A DNA stretch of 64,000 nt from Chlorokybus atmophyticus (lineage: Eukaryota > Streptophyta > Chlorokybophyceae > Chlorokybales > Chlorokybaceae), in NCBI GenBank assembly GCA_009103225.1, contig RHPI01000277.1:488879-552878 (forward strand). The letters run 5' to 3'. Position 1 is the first letter of the stretch, and each line of letters opens with the position of its first letter. The notes beneath the pieces are model-generated. The model was not told where the DNA came from. It saw only the letters and a list, made by a program, of their open reading frames with translations, and did no database searches. A program made the position numbers and the translations under genes. This document shows, in pieces, positions 11,631 to 22,041 of the stretch.

Positions 11631-13290
11631 ACTTACCATGCCGCGGCATCCACTGGAACTGCAGTTGCAGATAACTTGACGATTCTGCTGCTGCTGCTGC
11701 TGCTGCTGCTGGCTCTCCACATGATCAGATGACTCGTCGGCGAATGAGCCACCTCCAGCTTCAGCAGCCGGTGACAGAGGGGAATGCGAAGTGGATGGCT
11801 GGCCAGCGGTTGCAGGGGGGTGAGCAGCAGGCTGAGTTGCTGAAGCTGGCCTGCAGGGAGTCATATTAGGCGCTTAACAACTGCTGTCAAGAAATCTGTG
11901 CTGGCTGTGTCGCAATGAGGCTTGAAAGCTAGCTAGTGGGGGCAAGGATGTTACCTGAGTGAGGGGTCTGCCTGCCCATCCACCTCCATGGGGGACGCGT
12001 TGTCACCAGCGAGGCCGCTATCAGCCAAAAGTTGGGACACCTCAGCTTCTCTGCGGGCAAGAGCTTGCTCTCTTTGACTCAACTCCAAGTCCTTCTGACG
12101 TAGGAGACCTTGCGTTGCGTTGACAACCAACTTGGAACGCTGCTTCCGCTTGCGCAAAGCTGCAAGATTGACTGCAGGTAGCTTGAGTCCGATAGACTGG
12201 TGGAGTCTTTCAGCAATATCAGCTGCTTTTCGGTCCGCCATGCTGGGTGCATGCGTAGTACCCACGAAACCAGCTGTTCCAAAGGTTTTCGCCACCGCCG
12301 CCGCCGCCGCCGCCGCCGAGACTGCAGCGCAAGCCCAAAACCCTAGCAAATGGACAGGGGACCATGCATGCCCAGTGCCTGCTACTCGTTTAGCATTGGC
12401 GCACGTGACCTTGGGAGCAACAGACCAGGTGAGATGTGTCGTATGCTTCCGACGTCATTCTTGCCGTTGGTTATCATTATATATTAATGATCCAAAAGAG
12501 CTGTTGAGTTGTTGAGTGCTGTTTCGGTTTCGGAACCATGCATGGTCTATGAGGGCCGCTTGCAACCGTACCAGTGCAGCTTGGTCCCGCTTGTGAGGAC
12601 ATGATTGGTCCGTACAGTACATGCGTTCTGTACCAGTGCTGCCCTGGCTCATAGGCCGCAGGGCATGCGACCAGCCTTGGTCCTACTGCTCAGGCCGCGT
12701 GCTGACCAGTGCTGTACCGGTCTACAAGCCGCGGGACACGCCACCAGCCCTGGTCCGGTCATTCGGACCATATCGGCGGGCTCCGGGGCCGGACCACCGG
12801 TGGTTCGATCATGCCGGACCAGTCGCGGCACTGGTACGCTACAACGTACCAGACGTGGTCTACGGGCTGCGTACGACTGGTCCGCGCGTAAAAAGCCCTG
12901 TGCCACTCCCTGTTGCAGAAAGCGAGCCACCAAGCAGCTCTCTGTGTGAAGATGGTCTTTAATGGCTTGCCTGCTGGTTTGTCCAATGTTGGTGATGCAT
13001 GTTGGACAGCCCCATTGCTGATGCCTGCTATGATCCATGACGTGGCGACCGGTAGTAGCTGGCTTCGCTGCTTGAACTCTTACGACCACAACTTCTCGCA
13101 AGATGTGCCACGCCGCCGCCGCCACTGCCGCCTCCTCCGACTCCTGGTCCTCCGCCTCATAGTCGAACCAAGGCCCATCAAGCCTGACATTCGACCCGTC
13201 ATCGACCTGGTGCCCCTGCGTGCCATCATCCGGCCATCAATGAAGCGTTTTTGGGTGAGTGCACGATAACTCCCATTTGGGCTGATCGAG

Positions 13291-13332
13291 CAATGCCTCT
13301 GTCGTACCATGGATGGTACGACAGAGGCATTG
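13291..13332. repeat. Perfect 20-bp inverted repeat (palindrome)
   Basis: CAATGCCTCTGTCGTACCAT (13291-13310), a GG spacer, then the exact reverse complement (13313-13332). A further copy of one arm, ATGCCTCTGTCGTACCAT, sits at 13361-13378, and GTCGTACCAT recurs near 13444. It lies in the divergent promoter region, so it could bind a dimeric, element-encoded protein. Confidence 0.95.
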
Positions 13333-13390
13333 TACGGCAATGGCTGGGGTTGGACGAGAGATGCCTCTGTCGTACCATAAATGTTACGAC

Positions 13391-13414
13391 ACAACCATTG
13401 TTACCAATGGTTGT
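13391..13414. repeat. 10-bp inverted repeat ACAACCATTG/CAATGGTTGT
   Basis: Arms of 10 bp are perfect, separated by TTAC. It lies 59 bp after the larger palindrome in the same divergent region. Confidence 0.85.
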
Positions 13415-13633
13415 ACGAAGCATGGATGGCACGAATGCATAAGTCGTACCATCAACCATAGGAGCAAGGACGCACTACAAGTGCGACTCTAGTGCGGGAC
13501 TCTAGACGTTCAAAACCGCCTCATTTTCGTTTTCGCGCCTCGTACATTCGAGCGGGCCAACCGGCGGCGGCAGCGTTGGAGGCGGCAGTGCCACTATCAG
13601 CTAACAGGCGGCACCCGACTATCAGTTGGAGAG

Positions 13634-15461
13634 ATGCCTCGTGGTCCATCCGTAAGTGCACCTCGTCGTGGAGGTCGGAGCCAGTTGTCCACATTGCCCC
13701 CAGTGTTTAACCAGGCAACCGTCGCCAACCAATCGCAGCAAGACCCCGCGCTAACGCCCAGCACATCACGACAACTCCACCTGACACCGCAGTCGCAAGG
13801 GCAATCTAGACTGCATGCGTTCTTGATGCACTGTGCACGTTGCTTCTTGCCCAACTTCCAACTTGGATGCTTGCTTCTTTCATGACTAGCACAGTGACTC
13901 ACTGCATGCGTTCTGGATACACTGTGCATGTTGTTCTTCTTTTGCAACTGTGGGGGTTGCATCTTTCATGGCTGGCAGCATGACTCATGTGGTTGTGCTT
14001 GCAGAGGGTCGATTGGAACCCCCAACCCAAACGCATTTGGCCGTGACGTGGCAACCTCGGCCGTCAGCAACCCTTCCCCAAGCAAGTGGAAGATTGGCAA
14101 CGAGGTAAGCACTGTGTGACACTGTGACACTGTGTGTATGTGTGTAACGGATTGTTCTTCTGTGGACAGCATTTGCGAGATGCCGTCGTCGAAATCATAA
14201 ACGGCCACTGGGTAGAGAGCCACCTTTATCCCAAGGAGGATACTATTCGTAACGTCATGTGTCAGGTGCTGTAAATGCTTCATGACCGCACTGCACCGTG
14301 ACACTGACCAACCTGCCCGTGACAGGTAGTTGGCTTCGACCATGACGACGAGGCCGATGCGGCCAAAATCTATGAGGTGTACTGAACTCCCAAGAAGTGC
14401 CCCTTCCACTGGAGTGTCGCCCTGAAGAAAGCTACGCAGGTCCGGTCTGAGAACGTCACCAAGATCAAGCATGTCCTTGAGAAGGAGTACAAGTGGACAC
14501 TGTTTAACAGCAACAAGCGCAAGTGAGTTGGGTCCCTCACCACCATGTCTGCTATGCAACACTGCTTTCTTACTCAGCCTCCATACACACGTACTCATCT
14601 CGCCTATTGTAACCAATTCAATCAGGCACATCGACGCCCTAATGGACGCCTAGACCCAAAAAGCCCAGATGCGCTACGCGCTCCAAAGTAAGTCACGGGC
14701 ACTATTCTAGCCTGGTGCAGGCACAACTTGAACTATTTATTTCGTGCCTAATGCCTTGTCGGTATGACTGTCGCAGACAAGTCATGGGGGAGATTTCAGG
14801 TGACCGACACTGCAGACCTGGAGCGGAGGAGATACATCCATGAATGGGGCAATCCCATCATCTGGCAAATGATCGTGCAATGCTGGTCTTACGCCGTCAC
14901 TACACCTGATCGCCGGCAGCTGATAGTCAACCACCTCGCATATCTGTTGCTTACGGTGAGCACTCTGAACTTCAGCATTAGCAATTCAGGAATGCTGTAG
15001 CCCCAAACTACAGGCTTGCAGACGCCTTGCAGTGAATAGTGGCTTTCGCTGCCACTAAGACATGCCTGTAAACTACGCAGGTGGAGCGCATCCTACAGGG
15101 CAAGGATGGAGACCCTTTCCTAGCTGCCAGCATAGACACACATGAAGAGTACCTCTGCGAAATCAACACCATGATCATGTCAATGAAGCGGGAGATGAGG
15201 CAACGGTACGCAACCATCCAGCCATTCACCCTTGTGAAACGCCGCACTGCATCTTGTGTCGAATGCCTGAAAGATCCCAATCGGCGCCGGCCGCAAGAGA
15301 CAGCAGCTCGTGACCCGCTCGCTGAGGCAGAAGCGGCATTTGATTGGCTGGCACAACCGTTTGAGGAGGAAGAGCAAGCTCCGGTGTCTCCTCCACAGGC
15401 CCCAGCGCGTGGTGCTTTGTTCCGTAATGACGAGCAAAGCGATGATGGAGAGGAGCTGTAG
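13634..15461 (+). pseudogene. Third transposon gene, function unrecognised, two in-frame stops
   Basis: Seven exons can be chained: 13634 to about 13800, about 14006-14104, 14170-14263, 14327-14522, about 14626-14688, 14777-14954 and 15080-15461. The product starts MPRGPSVSAPRRGG, is basic and Pro/Ser/Gln-rich at first, has a compact middle (VEIINGHW, VGFDHDDEADAAKIYEVY, KCPFHWSVALKKATQ) and ends in an acidic tail after WLAQPFEEEEQAP. I do not recognise the family; an accessory DNA-binding protein, like TnpA-type partners of CACTA transposases, is a guess from position only. TGA at 14383-14385 and TAG at 14651-14653 lie inside exons that stay open before and after. It is divergent from the transposase across a palindrome-rich spacer. 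Confidence 0.6.
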
Positions 15462-15784
15462 CGCAGTTGGTAGTCCGTTTAGCTGGTAGTGTACATAGCT
15501 ACAAGGCTCTTGTGACTGAGTGTTGTTCATCTTAAACCAGCTCAGTCAATCGTCATTCTGCTCATGCACATCAATACTTGCATCCCTATGATATACAACA
15601 GAACTACAAGCCTTGGCAAGTGACTGAGAGACACTGTACACATTTCAGGTACATGTAAGCAGCACAGGCACATAGTTAGTGACAGTCGCGTGTAGTCAAG
15701 CTATGCAAATATATATGACGACAGCTAAGCATTGGTCACCTTCAGTTGTTAAAAAATGCCTTATTTTGTCGATAATTACCTAGT

Positions 15785-16075
15785 TGGTGCTTGTAAATTA
15801 GGCTTAGTCGCCTGCGCTGGACTGGTGTGTAACCTGCAGGTGCCTGTCACATAGGCTGAGTCACTTAAGTAAGACTGATGTGTAACTTACAGGTGCCCGT
15901 TGGTTAATTGTAATCACCTAATAAGGCCTAATGTGTAACTAACAGTTGCTTGTAAATTACACAAAGGCATTTGTTAAGGCCTGGTGTGTGACTAACAGGT
16001 GCCTGTTAATTATATAAAGTCACCTGTTAAGGCCTGATAGGTAAGTAACAGGCGCCTGTTAGTTAGGCATAGTCA
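15785..16075. repeat. About 53-bp tandem repeat array, five copies
   Basis: Cores (C)AGGTGCCTGT and variants occur near 15839, 15890, 15942, 15996 and 16049, each preceded by GTGTAAC(T/C)TAACAG-like and followed by AATTA...GGCCT sequence. The core AACAGGCGCCTGTT is itself palindromic. The array follows the third gene and is a reasonable candidate for the subterminal repeats of the transposon. Confidence 0.8.
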
Positions 16076-16102
16076 ACTGTTAAAGACTAAATTGTAACAA
16101 AA

Positions 16103-16139
16103 AGGGCCTCATAGTAACGGAAGTTACTATTAGGTCCCT
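16103..16139. repeat. Imperfect hairpin after the 53-bp array
   Basis: AGGGCCTCATAGTAAC, a GGAA loop, then GTTACTATTAGGTCCCT. Arms pair with one mismatch and one bulge. It may mark or lie near the right end of the transposon; no matching left end was found. Confidence 0.65.
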
Positions 16140-16762
16140 GTATCAAGATTACAGGTGGCCTGAGCCACGTCAGTCTAACTTGGTGTCCTCAGCTGCACGG
16201 CCGTTGCCAATATTTAGTCGGCCGGCAGGGAAAACATATTGCGACGTTAGCATCGGCAACACGGGAGAGCACTTTGTTTGAACATTGCTAGGCGCTGGGA
16301 AGAAGTGAGTGTACAGTTGCTGAGCGTCATGAAATGGACAACGACATAATCGCCAATGACAACCGCCTTCAAGAGCTTTTTAAGCCTAACCATCCATGAC
16401 GTGAACAATGTCAGTCGTACCGGTCCGTTTGATGTTGTTAACGTCACGCATGCGTATTTGTTGCTATCCACTCTGATGCTATCATTCAGCATGCTTGTCA
16501 GAGTTTACAATGTTGTAGTTGGTTGACTGTTCCGGTTGGCGGACATGTTAGTACATTTCTCTTCACTGTGTTGCGCGCAAAGCATGCCACTGGTGGCACA
16601 TGAACTGTCCGAGGGCGGTTGCAAGAGGAGGGAAGCGTGCTCACGATAGTGACGAAGGCGTTTAAGAACATGAACCCCAATGGGAATTCTTGGACAACTA
16701 TCCACACATTGCATATCATTATCCGCTCGAGTGCCACATGCTATTCATAGGAAGTTTAAGAT
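16140..16762. other. No gene seen
   Basis: AT-richer sequence between the hairpin and the next transposon remnant. Short frames only; no splice-linked coding exon or RNA gene could be supported. Confidence 0.5.
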
Positions 16763-17580
16763 ATGCCACGTCATTCAAGCATACATATAGAAGTTCAAGG
16801 CAAACATTTTCGGATAGAAAATGCTGGTGCAGAAATTACAACCTTTGATTGTGGTGTTGAAGCGTACTTCACTTCCAATTATAGAAGCCACGCTGATGAT
16901 CACCACCCCGTGGAGGCTACTCTCCCCTTTGAGGGGCGTTTAAAGAAAAGTTTTACACCCTTTCATATATCATTTTCAAGGTGAGCAGTTTGTATCCTTC
17001 ATGTCATCAATGCACACATGGCTTGTTATACAAGCGCAACAGCATTGTTGTTGCTTGCTGCTGTTGCAACCTGTATGCGCTTTCATGTCATGCTTGACAT
17101 GAAAGTATGTGTGCAAGTTGACGATCATTAAGGTGGGGTGATATGCAAGTACCTTCAACACAACAACGAGATGACTGGCAACTACAAAGATCGGTCGATT
17201 TATGTCAAAAAGAACGTGTTCTCCTCTGCGGAGCCGTTCATTTAGCCCAACCGACTGAAAAGCCAAATGTTCTTTGTCCACCAACCTTCACAACCAAAGC
17301 AATCAATGGTGAGATAGAGATCCATCCAACAAGGCAATTTTGCAGACACTGTGCACATCAATCATTCCTCAAGCTCCTATAGCCGCTCAATGGCCACTCC
17401 CGCGTGCATACATCTCACAAGCCCGCAAGGAGCTGCTGGAGGCTGCGCGCGAGCGGTACAACGTCATCAAATCAGAGCAAGACACCGAGCACGGAAATGC
17501 TGATGCAATCGCTAACGATGATGACGAGGGAAGGAGAGCAGCAAGTAGCATCAAGTGTTACTTGCTTTATGCCTTATAAA
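16763..17580 (+). pseudogene. Remnant of a second CACTA-like transposon gene
   Basis: Three exon-like pieces. 16763-16981 encodes a polar 73-residue segment ending at a GT donor. About 17170-17310 reads NYKDRSIYVKKNVFSSAEPF followed by a stop (TAG 17245-17247), then PNRLKSQMFFVHQP; this resembles the DUF4216 region near the C-terminus of Tnp2-type transposases (D/E-PF...A..QVFYV). 17346-17577 encodes a helical, acidic tail (RKELLEAARERYNV...). The surroundings are AT-rich. Family assignment is from memory of the motif and is tentative; the in-frame stop indicates a dead copy. Confidence 0.45.
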
Positions 17581-18204
17581 TCTTGATGTTGGAACCCCAT
17601 TGCTCTACACTCTGTTCATTCTTATGATGCTTGTCTTTGATAATGTATAGCTTTGGACTTTTTGCTCGGTGCTAACAACTGCAGCGGTTGTTGTCAGGCT
17701 ACAACCACAGTGTTGAAATTTGAGACATTGACGTTGACTGTTTCAATGTTGAGTTGCACAAGGTTCCTGCGCTGTTAATGTCGCACATTCATGATAATTC
17801 AACATGTAAATATTAACGAGCGCATTGCTTTTACCAACATTTAAGTTGGACGGAACTATTAGGTGATGATTACATCAACGTAAGTATTAATAAATGACTG
17901 GTTTCATTGATACTTGCATTGATTTTAACTGTTGAGCCAACATGACCGTTGACACAATCAACATAGTTATTGGTATAAATAATGTTGGTTTCCCAGTAGG
18001 CAGTTTGTAGTGCATTTGAACCAGTGCTAGTGCGCCTACGTTGATAGCGTAGTATTAACGTTACGCTGATGTTCTCTGCACATGCATCAAACAGTTCACA
18101 CATACAAACACGCTTAACATCAAGGTATCGGTGCTCAGCTAGTATGAACTTTACATTGGGTGTTGATGTAATGTCATGAATGCAACGACCATCACATAAA
18201 TAGT
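17581..18204. other. AT-rich stretch, no gene seen
   Basis: AT-rich spacer with only short frames. No exon, RNA gene or clear repeat was supported. Confidence 0.5.
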
Positions 18205-20330
18205 CCCCATGGACGTCAATGCTTACTCAGCCTTGCTTGCCGTACCAGCAGGTGACACTGTGGCATTGCTGTTCAACATGATATGCCTGAGATGTTGCGC
18301 TTTGACTCGGGCTCAATGTTTGATTTTTGCTATGTATGTGTGCCGTCTTCTGGCGGTTGCGGGTAGGCATAACAATTGTCCGTATGCGAGTCATACTGCT
18401 GCCCTTCGCAGGCATGTTGCATCATTTTTGTGCAGCATGCTGTGCAATCACTTCGTGCATGCTTGGCGCATACACATACCATCATTCTTTTTTAGGAGGG
18501 AGCAACAGTGACTGTCACGTCAATGCTGCATGCACATCCTCTGCGTTTTGCTTGTTTGAGTGACTTTGCTCACTGGCATGCAGGCACTGGTCCCCTACGC
18601 CATGTTTAAGTGGCGCCGAGCTGCACAGGTTTGCGGCATGGATCCTTGTGCTTGGCATTGCTAATTGGTAAGCTTACAAGGCGGTGGTGACCTTATAGCC
18701 GTCCACATGAGTGCAAGGATGTACGCTGGTATAGGCATGGTCGGAGAGTTATGACATTTCGTGTGTGCTTTTATTATATGAGTTGATGACTGGTAAGCTT
18801 GCAAGTCGCCCTGCACACAGGAGTCATGCTATCGGTTTGACTCAACACCAGCTTGCTATCAAGCAGAACATGCTTAATGAAGATATGACTTTTCGTGCAA
18901 TGTCCTTCGGAGGATTCGGATCTGTGGCAGCGCGAGTCTATTTCTCTCACTCGCTTTGGACTAAATGTACCGGTCTCCTCGCTCATCACAGGTGAGCACT
19001 CGGCTCGTGTGCATGTGTAGACGTGGCGCATGCAGCCTGATTTGTAGAAAGCATATGCTGCCATGCTTTGTTGCAACATCACGTTGCGGCAAGCAGTCTA
19101 CCCGTACATTCGCACTAATCTTTGTCCATGTTTGTGGACAATGTTGCGCTGGTGGAGTAACCCTTGTGCAGGCCATGCAGATCTGTGGGCATTTAAGCTG
19201 GTTTACTACCCTCCTTCGCACCACACTGCAGCACTTTGGTGAGAACAAGCTTGCTCACAATGTCTTGTTGATCAGCATTATGTAACAGCAGTCTAAGCAT
19301 ATGCAAAATCAGCGGTAGTGTTTGGAATGCCATCCATCGAGGGCTGCTGTGATTGCAGTGGGCTTTTGGCTGCTGCTTTGGCCGGTGTCTGGAGTCGTTC
19401 CCTCGCGCTGCTACCTGACAACCGGTGTATCATGGATGGCGCCGCCATAATGCAAACACCGTGGACATCCGCAATATACGTATGTGATATACATGAGGGG
19501 CCTCACCATGTGGCCAGCTCTCACCGCCATTGGCCTCGTCTCCGCTGCCTGCCCAGCCCTTCTTAGAGTATGTTGTACATCGTCTTGTGGCTTTGCCCTA
19601 GACACACAATCCACCACAGATGTCTCTGTGTCAGTCCATGGTATTCAGGTTACAGCTTGCATAACGTGCTGGGTTAATGGAACAGTTGTTTCAATCAGTC
19701 TGCAGTTGGTTGAAGCGTTGCTGTAGATGCTTTGTTGGTGACAATGACCAGCTGTTAACTTGATAGGTTGCATATTGCCGATGTTGCATATTGCCAAAAG
19801 CAGTGGTGACAGTGGCCAAGCAGCGCTGCGTGAGCTATTGGCATGCTGATCGGCGTCAACTTCAACTGCGCCGGTGCCTCGCTGATATCACTGGCCTGCG
19901 CTGCTTTCATTGGTATGAAGCCAAAGCGACTCAGCTGTGCACGCACACGCAGCACAACCTTGAAGTGAACATCAACCCCGCTGCATCTGTGCTGCAGCCC
20001 AATGCAAAGCCACCGCAAAGCTGCACGTGAGCCGCTTCTACCAAGTCGTCCGGGCTTGTGACAATGAAATACAGAGCAACATGTGATTAGCCCGCATCTG
20101 CCGCGTGCATGTGGGTTGTCTACAATGCAACACGCCTGTGTCCTGTGTTCCAGATGTGAAGCAACCAGGTGGAGGCAGGAGTTATGCGCTTGGCAAGGCA
20201 AGCTCATTGCATAGTGTATAGTTGCTGTCGAGAGCCAGTAGACCAAGCTGGTAGTGTATACTGACCGGATGCAATGCGAAGGGCTTTGTCTATGACTGTC
20301 TGGAGGTAAGCGTGTAGGGCCACCTTTGTA
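18205..20330 (+). pseudogene. Truncated inverted copy of the HdeD-like gene
   Basis: This + strand segment matches, exon and intron alike, the - strand HdeD-like gene (25707-27550) and its 3' flank. It starts inside the counterpart of intron 1 (TACTCAGCCTTG...AGCAGGTGA), so exon 1 is missing. Counterpart exons: 18584-18666 (one-base insertion, then TAA near the end); about 18902-18988 (acceptor AG changed to AA, in-frame TAA); 19155-19241 (still open, GGVTLVQAMQICGH); 19359-19567 (indels); 19807-19950 (TGG to TGA shortly after the start). Retained introns show it arose by DNA duplication, not retroposition. Similarity runs on through the 3' region to about 20330. Confidence 0.82.
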
Positions 20331-20820
20331 AACCAGCTGCAACTGCAGTTGCAAACGGTACTCAGGTGTGTGGTTCATGTACAGCATTGCATTGCGCTTA
20401 GGCTTATGTGTAGTAGTGTAGTTTTCAGTGGACCTTGGCACACCATCCTAGTGCCCTGTAGCAAGCGTTTCCTTTGTCGCAATCACACCGGTGCGTAAGT
20501 CAGCCCTTTGTCACAAGACAAGCTCAATGTATACCATAATGTGAGGTGCTATGTGTGGGTGTTTGCAGAACACTTGCCCACTACAGCTCTAAATGCACAC
20601 ACTACTTTGTCCACACTAAGCTGTCCGCTCAGTTGCCCTGTGCATCTGTATGGCAATGTTACGTTACCACTGGGTGCCTTTGGCCATGCACATATACTGC
20701 TAGGTAAGCGAGCTTGGTTCAGAGCTCATTTCAGGTCGTGTACGCAACGCACTGTTTGACAACATGGTTTGATGAGTACTTTGGGCGCTAATCATCAGCA
20801 TTGACTTCAGCAACAGGTGC

Positions 20821-22003
20821 TCAAGTTTCTTTATGCGCATGGCGGCAGAGTACATCCGCCAAAAGAGTTGTTCCGACGGCGAAACCTGTTGTAGGCTGCA
20901 ACAGCTGCACAGTGTCGCAGTGGTTAGTGACAAATCAAGTTGGGTGAGTTGGGTAAATTCCCTTACGACACGTGCGCGCGCGCGCGCGAGAGAGAGAGCG
21001 AGAGAGCGAGAGAGCGAGAGCGAGAGAGAGCGAGCAAGAGAGATCAAGCGCGAGGGAGAGCGAGAGAGAGAGCGAAAGCGAGAGCGCGCGCGCGAGAGAG
21101 AGAGAGGGCGAGGGAGAGGGAGAGAGAGAGAGGGAGAGGGAGAGGGAGAGAGAGGGAGGGACAGGGAGAGGGAGAGAGAGGGAGGGAGAGGGAGAGGGAG
21201 GGAGAGGGAGAGAGAGGGAGAGAGAGGGAGAGTTCTTACCCTCTGCCGAGGACACTCCGTGGTACAGCGCGTGGCGGAACATGAGCTTGACGGAAGCAGG
21301 GCACTGCGAGTACGGCAGCGTCAAGGTATTGAGCAGCGCCGCTGCAGCCTCACTCGCAAAGGAATCCGCCTACAGAACAACCAGAGTTAAGCATGATACA
21401 ACGCGTATTAGAACACCTCTCATCAGTCAACCGACCGGGTTGCTGCTTCTGCTCAGGGTCTGTGCCATGGTGCGATTGCCGTAGAGGTGCCTGATGACGG
21501 CGGCGTCCTGCAGAGCGCGACTCGCAAACGCCGACCACAGTCGCGTGGAGGGCTTGATGCCAGCGGCGGCGGGGTAATTGCACCTGTAGCGCTGTGATGC
21601 CCACTGCCCCGTGTTGCAGCTCCTAAGCCCTTTGGATCTGCCACCAGGGGGATAATCCCCTCTGTTCGTAAAGGACAGAGACAACTCAGTTAGAGCTGAA
21701 GAGCCAGTAAGCGCTGCTACACTGGTATTTGACGTACGGGCATGCTGGCTGGAACTCATTGACGGATTGGTCAAAGGTTCTGGAGCTGCTCAAGCTGCCT
21801 TGCATCATGGTGATGGTGACACTCCTGAGTCCCGCGGTAGTGTACCGACAACTCAGTGCTGCCTCATCCTACACATAACACTTGTTCACTGCAAAAGCTC
21901 TTGGGTGCTTTACACAGGCAGGCAGGCAAGCAAGCACGCACTGCTGTGCACACGCATACGCAGTCATGCGCTGTTTACATGTACAAATGCATACATGCAT
22001 GCA

Positions 22004-22041
<38 letters not shown>

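Larger units (their letters stand above)
7234..12241 (-). pseudogene. Tnp2/CACTA-like DNA transposase, one in-frame stop
   Basis: Five exons inferred: 12241-11955, 11850-11637, 11339-10115, 9858-8502 and 8227 to about 7560 or the stop at 7234. All four junctions keep phase. The N-terminus is coiled-coil with a polyGln run (11687-11711). Exon 3 has Cys pairs (CPTC, CGGGCG, CAFC, CSGCH) and an HADGFS motif, the likely first catalytic Asp. Exon 4 has WTGDQPAQ, the likely second Asp, followed by CRRC and then HFYG, a pattern of Tnp2/Plavaka/CACTA transposases that cut and paste DNA by DDE chemistry. Exon 5 (YLFNWRKSTIHVQVRPYTKK) is a C-terminal domain. A TGA at 10662-10664 splits exon 3 in frame, consistent with CGA to TGA decay. 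The gene is convergent with the SET gene, ends about 37 bp apart. Finer family placement (CACTA, Plavaka or KDZ) is not certain. Confidence 0.75.
12242..13633. promoter_or_regulatory. Divergent intergenic region with palindromes between two transposon genes
   Basis: The region separates the transposase start (12241, - strand) from the third transposon gene (13634, + strand) and so should hold both promoters. It has a (GCC)n run at about 12291-12322, a GC-rich block (12560-12900) with repeated ACCAGTGC and TGGTCC words and several short palindromes, and the perfect palindromes listed separately. No convincing coding exon was found; open frames here have no recognisable content. Confidence 0.5.

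Noticed and set aside
289-14653. Alternative genetic code with TAG or TGA read as sense
   Set aside because: In-frame stops occur only in the mobile elements and the duplicated pseudogene. IF3, VDE, vasohibin and PI4K have none and end at ordinary stops where their families end.
20833-21390. Arg/Glu-rich 185-codon open frame on the + strand
   Set aside because: It is simply the translation of the GA/GC-rich tract within an intron of the NIDO/PKD gene.
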